Positions 54,447 through 63,759 of a stretch of 64,000 bases of DNA are shown here, piece after piece (positions within the stretch are counted from its first letter, which is position 1; every line of letters begins with the position of its first letter). Source of the stretch: Pelomonas sp965229315 (GTDB lineage: Bacteria > Pseudomonadota > Gammaproteobacteria > Burkholderiales > Burkholderiaceae_C); NCBI RefSeq assembly GCF_965229315.1, contig NZ_CBDDJA010000002.1, positions 1,426,001 through 1,490,000 of the forward strand, in the 5' to 3' direction. The notes beneath the pieces are model-generated. The model saw nothing but the letters and a program-made list of their open reading frames with translations, was not told where the DNA came from and made no database searches. The position numbers and the translations under genes are program-made.

Positions 54447-55412
54447 ATGCAACGCCGTTCCCTGATCCAAGCCGCTGCACTGACCGGGCTGAGCCCGCTC
54501 GCCTGGGCCGATGGCTACCCGGCCAAGCCGGTGCGCCTCATCGTGCCGTTCGCGCCCGGTGGCACGACGGACATCATTGCCCGCATCGTCTCGGAACGCA
54601 TGACCAGCCTGCTGGGCCAGACCATGATCGTGGACAACAAGGCCGGCGGCGGCGGCACGGTGGGCGCCACCGAGATCGTGCGCTCGGCGCCGGACGGCTA
54701 CACGCTGGGCGTGGCGACCGTGTCCACCACGGCGTCCAACCCCGCGATCAACCCCAAGATCGCCTACAACCCGCTGACCGACTTCACGCCCATCATCAAC
54801 GTCGCGGCGACGCCCAACATCATCGCCGTGCACCCGAGCTTCCCGGCGCGCGACTACGCGGGCTTCGTCGCCGAGCTCAAGAAGAACCCGGCCAAGCACA
54901 GCTACGCGACGTCCGGCACCGGCGGCATCGGCCACATGCAGATGGAGTTGTACAAGTCGCTGGCCGGCGTGTTCGTGCTGCACATCCCGTACCGCGGCGC
55001 CGGCCCGGCGCTGAACGACACGGTGGCCGGCCAGGTGCCCATGATCTTCGACAACCTGCCGTCGGCGCTGCCGTTCATCAAGGACGGCCGGCTCATCCCC
55101 ATCGTCATCGCCGCCCCGCAGCGGCTGGCCGTGCTGCCCAACGTGCCGACGTTCAAGGAAGTGGGCCTGGAGCCCGTCAACCGCATGGCCTACTACGGCA
55201 TCCAGGGCCCCAAGGGGTTGTCGCGCGAGGTCGTCGACAAGGTGCACAACGCGATGAAGAAGGCGATCGAGATCCCCGAGGTGAAGAAGCGCATCGAGGA
55301 CACCGGCTCGCTGATCGTGGCCAACACGCCGGAGCAGTTCGCCGCGCAGATCGCGGCGGAGTTCGAGGTCTACAAGCGGGTCGTCGCGACGCAGAAGCTG
55401 AAGCTTGATTGA
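54447..55412 (+). CDS. Bug-family tripartite tricarboxylate transporter receptor
   Basis: A 321-residue periplasmic solute-binding protein. A twin-Arg-like signal (MQRRSLIQAAALTGLSPLAWA) precedes the Bug core: YPAKPVRLIVPFAPGGTTDIIARIVSERM, GGGTVGATEIVRSAPDGYT, HIPYRGAGPALNDTVAGQVPMIFDN and LAVLPNVPTFKEVGL. Bug proteins bind carboxylates or aromatic acids for TctAB-type uptake or sensing. They are abundant and mostly orphan in Burkholderiales. No TctAB gene is nearby, so it is an orphan here. Its ligand is unknown. Confidence 0.95.
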   Translation: MQRRSLIQAAALTGLSPLAWADGYPAKPVRLIVPFAPGGTTDIIARIVSERMTSLLGQTMIVDNKAGGGGTVGATEIVRSAPDGYTLGVATVSTTASNPAINPKIAYNPLTDFTPIINVAATPNIIAVHPSFPARDYAGFVAELKKNPAKHSYATSGTGGIGHMQMELYKSLAGVFVLHIPYRGAGPALNDTVAGQVPMIFDNLPSALPFIKDGRLIPIVIAAPQRLAVLPNVPTFKEVGLEPVNRMAYYGIQGPKGLSREVVDKVHNAMKKAIEIPEVKKRIEDTGSLIVANTPEQFAAQIAAEFEVYKRVVATQKLKLD

Positions 55413-55552
55413 TGTGAAGCCCCTCGCCCAAGGATTGCCTTGGCCGGTCCCCCGAGGGGACGGCGATGCTTGCCGGATTGACCGGCAAGCACATCGCCAA
55501 AGCGGGCCGGCCTGGGAGCGGTCCGGTGCCCGGCCCGAACTGCAAATGCCGC

Positions 55553-56440
55553 ATGGGCGGTAAAGCCCTTGATCCAGCGATCGAGTCCTTCATCGAGGCG
55601 CTCTGGCTGGAAGACGGCCTGAGCGCCAACACGCAGGCGGCCTACCGGCGCGACCTGACCGCGCTGGCGGCGTGGCTGGCGCCTCAGGCGCTGGATGACT
55701 GCACCGAAGCCCGGCTCTTCGAGTACGCCGTCGCCAGGCCCGGCGGCAAGGCGACGAGCGCGAACCGGCGGCTGTCGGTGTTCAAGCGCTACTTCCGCTG
55801 GGCGCTGCGCGAGGGCCGCATTCATGCCGACCCGACGCTCAAGCTGACGGCTGCCAGGCAGCCGCTGCGCGTGCCCAAGCTGCTCAGCGAGGCCCAGGTC
55901 TCGGCGCTGCTCGCCGCGCCCGACGTGGACACCGCGCTGGGCCTGCGCGACCGCGCCATGCTGGAGCTGATGTACGCCAGCGGCCTGCGGGTCACGGAGC
56001 TGGTGACGCTCAAGAGCGCCCACGTCGCGTTCAAGGACATGGTGCTGCACGTCACCGGCAAAGGCAGCAAGTCGCGCATCGTGCCATTCGGCGAGCATGC
56101 GCGCGACTGGCTGGTTCGCTACGTGCGCGAGGCCCGCGCGGACATCCTGGCGGGGCAGGGGAGCGACGACCTCTTCGTCACCGCGCGCGGCGCGGGCATG
56201 ACGCGGCAGATGTTCTGGACGCTGGTCAAGCGGCATGCGCTGGTGGCCGGCATCACGGCGCCGCTGTCGCCGCACACGCTGCGCCACGCCTTCGCGACGC
56301 ATCTGCTCAACCATGGTGCGGACCTGCGGGCCGTGCAACTCCTTTTGGGGCATGCCGACCTGTCCACGACGCAGATCTACACCCATGTGGCGCGTGAGCG
56401 CCTGAAGGCCTTGCACGCCCAGCATCACCCTCGGGGCTGA
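55553..56440 (+). CDS. xerD: site-specific tyrosine recombinase XerD
   Basis: A 295-residue recombinase that resolves chromosome dimers with XerC at dif. The N-terminal SAM-like domain starts DPAIESFIEALWLEDGLSANTQAAYRRDL. The catalytic residues are Arg146, Lys170, His241, Arg244, His267 and the nucleophile Tyr276 in STTQIYTHV. The length and the C-terminal HTLRHAFATHLLNHGADLRAVQLLLGHADLSTTQIYTHVARERL match XerD rather than a phage integrase. The start is ATG 55553. The frame upstream to 55466 lacks homology. Confidence 0.94.
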   Translation: MGGKALDPAIESFIEALWLEDGLSANTQAAYRRDLTALAAWLAPQALDDCTEARLFEYAVARPGGKATSANRRLSVFKRYFRWALREGRIHADPTLKLTAARQPLRVPKLLSEAQVSALLAAPDVDTALGLRDRAMLELMYASGLRVTELVTLKSAHVAFKDMVLHVTGKGSKSRIVPFGEHARDWLVRYVREARADILAGQGSDDLFVTARGAGMTRQMFWTLVKRHALVAGITAPLSPHTLRHAFATHLLNHGADLRAVQLLLGHADLSTTQIYTHVARERLKALHAQHHPRG

Positions 56441-56538
56441 CCCCTGTGAGCGGCGCACAACAGACGGTGCTCAGGGGGGGCGGGCGCGGCGGGATCGCGC
56501 GCAAACTCCCGCGGCATTGCAAAACCCTCGGAGTTGTC

Positions 56539-58911
56539 ATGTCCGCTTCCCGCCTGCTGCCCATTGCCGCTGCCGCGCTCGGCCTGTTCGGCGCCGCCGC
56601 CGTCACGGCCCAGGAGGCCAGCAGCCTGGAACGCGTCACGGTTGTCGGCTCGCGCAAGACGCTGCCCGCTGCGTCGGCCACCGACACGCTGGTGCCGGTG
56701 GACATCTACTCGATGGGCAAGGCGGCCGAAGGCGGCGGCCAGTTCGACCTGGCGCAGACGCTGCAGTACCTGTCGCCGTCGTTCAACTCCACGCGCCAGA
56801 CCGGCGCGGACGGCGCCGACCTGATCGACTCCGCCGCGTTGCGCGGCCTGGGCTCCGACCAGACGCTGGTGCTGGTCAACGGCAAGCGCCGCCACACGGT
56901 GGCACTCGTGAACCTGTTCGGCGCGCGCAACCGCGGATCGACGGGCACGGACATGAACTCGCTGCCGCTGCTGGCCATCGACAACGTGCAGGTGCTGCGC
57001 GACGGCGCGGCGGCGCAGTACGGCTCGGACGCGATCGCCGGGGTCATCAACATCCAGCTGAAGAAGCGCGTCGGCTGCGAGGCGGTGGCGGGTTTCGGCC
57101 AGTACTCGGCAGGTGATGGCAAGAGCTACCTCGCGTCGGCCTACTGCGGCGTGAAGCTGGGGGGCGGCACGCTGGGCATCACGGCCGAGTACCAGGACCG
57201 CGGCCGCTCCAGCCGCTCGCGCCCGGAGGACCTGCCGCGCATCATCGGCGACACCCAGGTCGAGAACCAGACGGTCTACCTGAACGGCGAGTTCCCGGTG
57301 GCCGGCGACAACAAGGTCTACGTGACGGCGGGCGCGCAGAACCGCGACGCGTCCTCGGCCGCGTTCGCCCGGGGCGGCATCGGCTCCGACGACATCCCGT
57401 CGCGCAACTCCGCCGCGATGTACCCGGACGGCTTCGTCCCCTTCATCAACGGCAAGATCGAGGACCGCTACCTCACCGTCGGCTGGAAGTCGGCCATCGC
57501 AGGCTGGGACACCGACCTGTCGCAGACCTACGGCGCCAACAAGCTGCGCTACAACATCAGCCACACGCTGAACGCCTCCATCGCCAACAAGGACCTGCTG
57601 GCCGGCGGCAAGGGCCTCAGCGCCAGCAGCTTCGACGCCGGCGGCTTCGGCTTCGACCAGTACACCACCAACTTCGACGTCAGCCGCTTCTTCCCTGAGC
57701 TGCTGGGCGGCAGCAACATCGCCTTCGGTGCCGAGTACCGCCGCGAGAAGTACAACATCGTCGCTGGCGAGCTGGGCTCCTACAACGACGCCGACGGCGT
57801 GGGCTTCGGCGGCAACGCCGGCAGCCAGGGCTTTCCGGGCTTCCAGCCATCGGACGCGACCCGCCGCGCCCGCACCAGCCAGGCGCTGTACGCCGACTGG
57901 GAGGCCACGCTGACGCCGTCGCTGACCACGGACGCGGCGATCCGCACCGAGCACTACAGCGACTTCGGCTCCGAGACCACGGCCAAGCTCGCCGGCAGCT
58001 ACAAGCTGGCGCCCGCGCTGCTGCTGCGCGGCGCGGCCAGCACGGGCTTTCGCGCACCCAGCCTGCAGCAGCTCTACTTCTCGTCCACCTTCACCGACTT
58101 CATCAGCGGCAAGGCGCTGGACGTGGTGCTCGCCCCCAACGGCAGCAAGATCGCCAACGCCGCCGGCGTGCCCGCGCTGAAGCAGGAGAAGTCGAAGAAC
58201 TTCACGCTGGGCATCACCGCCAAGCCCAGCGCCGACACCTCGTTCACGGCCGACCTGTACGAGATCAAGATCAAGGACCGCATCGTGCTGTCCGGCCGCT
58301 TCGACGCCGACAACTACCCGGCGCTCGGTGCCATCCTGCAGGGTCTCGGCGTGGGCCAGGCCCAGTTCTTCGTCAACTCGGTCAACACGCGCACCCGCGG
58401 GCTGGACCTGACGGCCTCCGCGCGCAACAAGCTGGGCAGCGGTGTGCTGAACACCTTCCTCGCGCTGAACATCAGCCGGACCAAGGTGACCGGCGTCAAC
58501 GCGCCGGCCTCGCTGAAGGGTTTCGAGGATGTGCTGCTGAGCGAACGCGAGCGCCTCTTCATCGAGCAGGGCGGGCCGCGCGCCAAGGGCACGCTGGGCT
58601 TCGAGTACAGCGAAGGCGCCTGGACCGGCGAGGCCAAGTTCATCCACTTCGGTGCCCAGACGCTGGGCACTTTCTCGGGCACCGCGGCTGGCGTGCCGAA
58701 CGCGTACTACAAGCCCAAGTCCTCGATGGACCTCGGCCTGTCGTGGCAAGCCACGCCGGCGCTCAAGCTCAGCGTGGGCGGCAACAACGTCTTCAACGTG
58801 AAGCCCACCAAGCAGGACCCGAACGAGACCGACAACGGCTTCATCTACGACAGCGTGCAGTTCGGCCTGAACGGCGCGTCGTATTTCGCACGGGCCTACT
58901 ACAAGTTCTGA
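56539..58911 (+). CDS. TonB-dependent outer-membrane receptor
   Basis: A 790-residue receptor. A signal peptide (to about residue 24, TAQ) is followed by the TonB-box-like SLERVTVVGSRK. A plug domain (about 30-170) has QTLQYLSPSFNSTRQTGADGADLIDSAALRGLGSDQTLVLVNGKRRH and DNVQVLRDGAAAQYGSDAIAGVINIQLKK, then a 22-strand barrel ending in ARAYYKF with the terminal Phe. It takes up a large or scarce ligand such as an iron complex, cobalamin or oligosaccharide. No cognate ABC transporter or sigma factor is adjacent. GGAG at 56530 supports ATG 56539. The ligand is unknown. Confidence 0.94.
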   Translation: MSASRLLPIAAAALGLFGAAAVTAQEASSLERVTVVGSRKTLPAASATDTLVPVDIYSMGKAAEGGGQFDLAQTLQYLSPSFNSTRQTGADGADLIDSAALRGLGSDQTLVLVNGKRRHTVALVNLFGARNRGSTGTDMNSLPLLAIDNVQVLRDGAAAQYGSDAIAGVINIQLKKRVGCEAVAGFGQYSAGDGKSYLASAYCGVKLGGGTLGITAEYQDRGRSSRSRPEDLPRIIGDTQVENQTVYLNGEFPVAGDNKVYVTAGAQNRDASSAAFARGGIGSDDIPSRNSAAMYPDGFVPFINGKIEDRYLTVGWKSAIAGWDTDLSQTYGANKLRYNISHTLNASIANKDLLAGGKGLSASSFDAGGFGFDQYTTNFDVSRFFPELLGGSNIAFGAEYRREKYNIVAGELGSYNDADGVGFGGNAGSQGFPGFQPSDATRRARTSQALYADWEATLTPSLTTDAAIRTEHYSDFGSETTAKLAGSYKLAPALLLRGAASTGFRAPSLQQLYFSSTFTDFISGKALDVVLAPNGSKIANAAGVPALKQEKSKNFTLGITAKPSADTSFTADLYEIKIKDRIVLSGRFDADNYPALGAILQGLGVGQAQFFVNSVNTRTRGLDLTASARNKLGSGVLNTFLALNISRTKVTGVNAPASLKGFEDVLLSERERLFIEQGGPRAKGTLGFEYSEGAWTGEAKFIHFGAQTLGTFSGTAAGVPNAYYKPKSSMDLGLSWQATPALKLSVGGNNVFNVKPTKQDPNETDNGFIYDSVQFGLNGASYFARAYYKF

Positions 58912-58920
58912 ACCGTGCAT

Positions 58921-58948
58921 CGTGCCCGGCGCGATTCGCACGGGCACG
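58921..58948 (+). terminator. possible terminator hairpin after the TonB-dependent receptor gene
   Basis: An 8-base inverted repeat, CGTGCCCG/CGGGCACG, with a 12-base loop lies ten bases after the receptor stop. It has no T run, so it may be only a weak or factor-dependent terminator. Confidence 0.35.
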
Positions 58949-58983
58949 GCTGACGGTCCGCGTAGCGCTGGGACAATGTGGCG

Positions 58984-59586
58984 ATGGACCACAGCTTTCT
59001 CTCCGCCCTGATCCTGCTGCTGCTGGTGCTGGACCCGCTCGGCAGCCTGCCCATCTTCATCCCCATCATGCGCGCGGTGCCCAAGGAGCGGCGCACGCGC
59101 GTGGCGGTGCGCGAGGTGGGCATCGCGTTCTGCGTGCTGTTCGCCTTCATGTTCGTCGGCGACAGCTTCCTGCAGGTGATGCACCTGTCCGAGCGTTCGC
59201 TGGAGGTGGCGGGCGGCGTCATCCTGATGATCATCGCCATCCGCATGATCTTCGGCAGCTCGGGCGATTCGGCCTACGGCCTGGAGTCGGGGCGCGAGCC
59301 GCTGATCTTCCCGCTCGCCGTGCCGCTGCTGGCGGGCCCGTCGGCAATGGCGACGGTGCTGCTGCTGGCCTCGCGCCAACCCGACCGAATCTATGAGTGG
59401 ATCGGAGCCTTGAGTGCCGCGATGCTGATCTCGGGCGTGACGCTGGTGATGGCCGACCGCATCCGCAAGCTGCTGGGTGATTCGGTGGTGTCCGCCATCG
59501 AGAAGCTGATGGGCCTGGTGCTGACCGCGATCGCGGTCGAGATGGTGCTGGCCGGCCTGAAGCGCTACTTCGTCGGCGGGCTGTGA
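58984..59586 (+). CDS. MarC family inner-membrane protein
   Basis: A 200-residue protein with six membrane segments. Family marks are LILLLLVLDPLGSLPIFIPIM, FCVLFAFMFVGDSFLQVMHLSERSLEVAGGVILMIIAIRMIF and PLIFPLAVPLLAGPSAMATVLLLAS. The MarC/NAAT family contains small amino acid transporters and proteins of unknown role; E. coli MarC is not a drug pump. I take ATG 58984. A GTG two codons earlier is possible. It is a single gene between the receptor and the Lys-rich small gene. Confidence 0.9.
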   Translation: MDHSFLSALILLLLVLDPLGSLPIFIPIMRAVPKERRTRVAVREVGIAFCVLFAFMFVGDSFLQVMHLSERSLEVAGGVILMIIAIRMIFGSSGDSAYGLESGREPLIFPLAVPLLAGPSAMATVLLLASRQPDRIYEWIGALSAAMLISGVTLVMADRIRKLLGDSVVSAIEKLMGLVLTAIAVEMVLAGLKRYFVGGL

Positions 59587-59588
59587 GC

Positions 59589-59604
59589 CCGGCCTGAAGG
59601 CCGG
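59589..59604 (+). terminator. possible terminator hairpin after marC-like gene
   Basis: CCGGCC-TGAA-GGCCGG forms a short stable stem with a tetraloop three bases after the MarC-like stop. No T run follows, so its efficiency is doubtful. Confidence 0.35.
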
Positions 59605-59653
59605 CGGCATGCAGGCCGCACGGCATGAATCCGTGGCTGGCCAGCGGCCGGTC

Positions 59654-59803
59654 TCACTTGCCCTTGAGCTTGGCTTCCTTGCCCTTGGGCAGCACGGCCG
59701 TCATCGGCGGGACCGGGCGATCCGAGCCCGCGGCCTTGGCGGGCGCCGTGTCTTTCTTGGGTTTCTTGGCCATCTTGTTGCCGCGCTGCTCTGTGTTCGC
59801 CAT
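59654..59803 (-). CDS. 49-residue Lys/Pro-rich small protein
   Basis: A short frame below the usual ORF length limit. It starts at ATG 59801-59803 with a GGAG Shine-Dalgarno seven bases upstream on the minus strand and encodes MANTEQRGNK, then AKKPKKDTAPAKAAGSDRP, VPPMTAVLPKGKEAKLKGK, and stops. It has 11 lysines and no hydrophobic core, so it is probably disordered and may bind nucleic acid. I recall similar short Lys-rich proteins in other betaproteobacteria, but cannot verify that here. It converges on marC. Confidence 0.6.
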   Translation of the reverse strand: MANTEQRGNKMAKKPKKDTAPAKAAGSDRPVPPMTAVLPKGKEAKLKGK

Positions 59804-59838
59804 GGGTGCTCCGTACAAGGGGTTTGAAGAAGGCGTGA

Positions 59839-60390
59839 CTATGCCTCAGCCTCGTACCGCGTCCGTGCCGCGCTGACGGCCCATTGCGCCGCTGTGAGGT
59901 CGTAGCGAGCGCAATCCATGTCATACCAGCGGCCGGTGCCGGTGAACGTCATGCCCAGGCGCTGCATGACGGTGGAGGAGGGCGTGTTCTCGGGCTGGCA
60001 GACCGCGCAGATCAGCCCGGGCTTCAGGGTTCGGAATGCCCAGCCGACCATGTGGCGCGCGGCTTCGCTGGCGAAGCCCTGGCCCCAGGCGTCCTGGCGC
60101 AGCCGCCAGCCGGTTTCCAGCGGACCGCCGGGGTCGCGGTTCAGGTGCTGGATGCAGCCGCTGCCGATCAACTGCCCGTCGTCCTGGCGAATGAAAGCCC
60201 ACCACGAGTAGCCCAACTCGGCCCAGCGCGCCTTGACGCGGTCGATCATGCGCTGCGTGTCCTCGGGCGTGTCCGGGCGGCCGGTGATGTGGCGCATGAC
60301 GACCGGGTCGCGGTTCAGCTCATGCAGGCCTTGGAAATGATGGTCATCCAGCGGTTCGAGGCGCAGCCGAGGAGTGAGCAGGACAGACAT
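59839..60390 (-). CDS. RimJ/RimL-type GNAT acetyltransferase
   Basis: A 183-residue GNAT protein of the RimJ/RimL/SpeG-like group. It has TPRLRLEPLDDHHFQGLHEL, GYSWWAFIRQDDGQLIGSGCIQHL, WGQGFASEAARHMVGWAFRTL (acetyl-CoA site) and the C-terminal NTPSSTVMQRLGMTFTGTGRWYDMDCARYDL. Members acetylate N-terminal amines of ribosomal proteins or small molecules. The start is ATG 60388-60390. Longer frames upstream enter the AT-rich isocitrate lyase promoter region. It is divergent from aceA. Confidence 0.88.
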   Translation of the reverse strand: MSVLLTPRLRLEPLDDHHFQGLHELNRDPVVMRHITGRPDTPEDTQRMIDRVKARWAELGYSWWAFIRQDDGQLIGSGCIQHLNRDPGGPLETGWRLRQDAWGQGFASEAARHMVGWAFRTLKPGLICAVCQPENTPSSTVMQRLGMTFTGTGRWYDMDCARYDLTAAQWAVSAARTRYEAEA

Positions 60391-60484
60391 GGGCTGGAGG
60401 TGGGAGTGCCGAGTGGCGGGCATTCTCAGCCGAAGCGCTCTCACGATTCGGAAGTCACTTTTCAAATCATGAAATGGCGCCGTG

Positions 60485-60498
60485 TTGCAGTGCCGCAA
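60485..60498. promoter_or_regulatory. palindrome TTGC-N6-GCAA in the aceA upstream region
   Basis: The dyad TTGC-N6-GCAA lies at the upstream edge of the AT-rich stretch before isocitrate lyase, 168 bases from its ATG. It may be an operator. The regulator is unknown. Confidence 0.3.
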
Positions 60499-60549
60499 TA
60501 TTTCTCATTATGGTGAATTGAGTTTTGCGATTTGAAAAATTCTCTTTAA

Positions 60550-60581
60550 GTCATTGTTTTTAAATGACAAAGATTTTTGTC
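60550..60581. promoter_or_regulatory. overlapping palindromes in the AT-rich aceA leader
   Basis: Two inverted repeats share bases: GTCATT-N7-AATGAC (60550-60568) and GACAAA-N4-TTTGTC (60566-60581). They lie in the most AT-rich part of the window (about 60460-60600), 86-117 bases before the isocitrate lyase ATG, where its promoter is expected. They may be binding sites for an acetate or fatty-acid responsive regulator, or form alternative RNA hairpins. Confidence 0.45.
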
Positions 60582-60666
60582 TTGTAGAAGACTGGATGCT
60601 GCGCAAACGGCGCGCAGGCCTTAGGCTTGAGCCATCGGTTTTCGATGTCCAGCAAGGAGCTTTTCC

Positions 60667-61965
<1,299 letters not shown>

Positions 61966-61993
61966 TTGCCAAGGTCAGACCCTCGATGTTCAC

Positions 61994-62018
61994 GGCCCGC
62001 TTCTGGCGGGCCTTTTTT
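61994..62018 (+). terminator. rho-independent terminator of aceA
   Basis: A perfect 7-bp stem, GGCCCGC/GCGGGCC, with a 5-base loop is followed by six T residues (62013-62018). It is a classic intrinsic terminator and ends aceA before the convergent chemotaxis receptor gene. Confidence 0.93.
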
Positions 62019-62046
62019 CGTCGGCCGCCGCTGCAGCCGGGCCTGA

Positions 62047-63597
62047 TCAGCGTCGCGCGACCTGGAAGGTGCCGACCGCGCTCGCCAGCGTCCGTGCCTG
62101 GTCGCGCAGGCTTTCGGCCGCTGCGGTCGACTGCTCCACCAGCGCGGCGTTCTGCTGCGTGACCTGGTCGAGCTGCGTGATGGCGATGTTGACCTGGCCA
62201 ATGCCGTCGGACTGCTCGGCCGCCGCGGTCGTGATCTCGCCCATGATGTCCTTGACCCGCTGCACGGCCCCCACGAGCTCTTGCATCGTGCGGCCGGCCT
62301 CGGCCACCAGCCGCGAGCCGGCGTCCACGCGCTCGACGCTGCTGCCGATCAGGCTCTTGATCTCCTTGGCGGCGTCCGCGCTGCGGCCGGCCAGCGAGCG
62401 CACTTCGCTGGCGACGACCGCGAAGCCGCGGCCCTGCTCGCCGGCACGGGCCGCTTCCACCGCCGCGTTCAGCGCCAGGATGTTGGTCTGGAACGCGATG
62501 CCGTCGATGACGCCGATGATGTCGGCGATCCGGCGCGAGCTGGCGTTGATCTCGTCCATCGTCGAGACGACCTGCGCCACCACCTCGCCGCCGCGCTGGG
62601 CCACGCTGGCGGCGGATGTGGCCAGCGTGTTCGCCTGGCCGGCGGACGCGGCCGAGTGCTGCACCGTGCCGGTCAGTTCCTCCATCGCGCTGGCGGTCTC
62701 CTCCAGGCTGGACGCCGCCTTCTCGGTGCGCGCGCTCAGGTCCTGGTTGCCGCTGGCAATCTCGGCCGACGCGGTGTTGATCGACTCCGCCACGTCGCGG
62801 ATGCCGCCGATGGTCTCCGCCAGCGTCTCGCGCATGCGCCGCAGCGTCGTCTGCAACCGGCCGATCTCGTCGTCGGTCGCGGCCATGCCCTGGCCCGACC
62901 GCATCAGGTTGCCGTCCGCCACGCGCTCGGCGAGTTCGTTCGCGGCGGCCAGCCGCGCGGTGATGTTGCGCGTGATGCGCCACGCCGCCACCACGCCCAG
63001 TGCCAGCATCACCACGCCCAGCGCCGCCAGCAGCACGCGGCCGCTGCTGTTGGCCGCGTCGATCTCCTGGCCGGTCTTGTCGATGCTGGCGCGCTGGTGG
63101 TCCAGGAAGTCCTGCATCCTGGCCAGATACACCTTGGAGCCCGGCACGAACACTTCGGTCAGCTGCCTGTCCGCGGCTTCGGCCTGGCCGTCCTTCTTCA
63201 GCTTGACGATCTCCTCGCGAGAGTCGATGTAGACCTTGCGCGCCTTGGCGACCTCGTCGAACAGCGCGCGCTCTTCGGGCGAGCGGATCAGCGCCTCGAT
63301 GCGCTTCTGCAGTTCGGAGGATGACTTGGTCGATTGCGCCTGGTCCTCGGCGAACAACTGCACCAGCGACGTGTCGGCACTCTTGGCGATCGCGATCGTG
63401 CGGCGCACGCCAGCGTTGATGTTGCGGTTCCAGTCCGAGAGCAGCCGTTCCTTCGTCAACGGCTCGTCCATCATCTGCCGCGTCGCTGCGGCCGTGGAGG
63501 CCAGCCGCCATGACGCCAGCGCGATCACGCACGCGGCCAGGGCCAGCACCAGTGCAAAGCCGGCGGCCAGCCGTTTGCCGATGGATAGCTTGATCAT
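62047..63597 (-). CDS. methyl-accepting chemotaxis protein
   Basis: A 516-residue receptor. Membrane helices lie near residues 11-31 and 188-210 and flank a four-helix-bundle ligand domain (Tar-like, with TRQMMDEPLTKERLLSDWNRNINAGVRR). A HAMP domain and the MA signalling hairpin follow. The conserved tip reads IIGVIDGIAFQTNILALNAAVEAARAGEQGRGFAVVASEVRSLAGRSADAAKEIKSLI. It has no C-terminal NWETF-like pentapeptide for CheR/CheB tethering. The ligand is unknown. It is monocistronic and converges on aceA. Confidence 0.95.
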   Translation of the reverse strand: MIKLSIGKRLAAGFALVLALAACVIALASWRLASTAAATRQMMDEPLTKERLLSDWNRNINAGVRRTIAIAKSADTSLVQLFAEDQAQSTKSSSELQKRIEALIRSPEERALFDEVAKARKVYIDSREEIVKLKKDGQAEAADRQLTEVFVPGSKVYLARMQDFLDHQRASIDKTGQEIDAANSSGRVLLAALGVVMLALGVVAAWRITRNITARLAAANELAERVADGNLMRSGQGMAATDDEIGRLQTTLRRMRETLAETIGGIRDVAESINTASAEIASGNQDLSARTEKAASSLEETASAMEELTGTVQHSAASAGQANTLATSAASVAQRGGEVVAQVVSTMDEINASSRRIADIIGVIDGIAFQTNILALNAAVEAARAGEQGRGFAVVASEVRSLAGRSADAAKEIKSLIGSSVERVDAGSRLVAEAGRTMQELVGAVQRVKDIMGEITTAAAEQSDGIGQVNIAITQLDQVTQQNAALVEQSTAAAESLRDQARTLASAVGTFQVARR

Positions 63598-63759
63598 GGG
63601 AGATCTCCTCGTTGTCTCTCGCTCGTGGTCATCCCGCCCGCCATGGGTGTCGGGCAGCGAACGATGCTAGTGCCGAGGTGTGCCGGCCGTCACCGCAAAA
63701 CAGGGACTTCGATCACGCTCCAGCGCGAAAAAATCAACGGCGCCCGGCGTCGGTGGGTC

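Noticed and set aside
55553..56440. Tyrosine recombinase as a phage integrase or integron element
   Set aside because: The length and motif set fit XerD, and no att repeats, phage genes or cassettes are near.
56425..59610. 1061-residue open frame on the minus strand
   Set aside because: It lies opposite the TonB-dependent receptor and MarC genes, has no domain pattern and reads as low-complexity His/Gln/Arg/Val.
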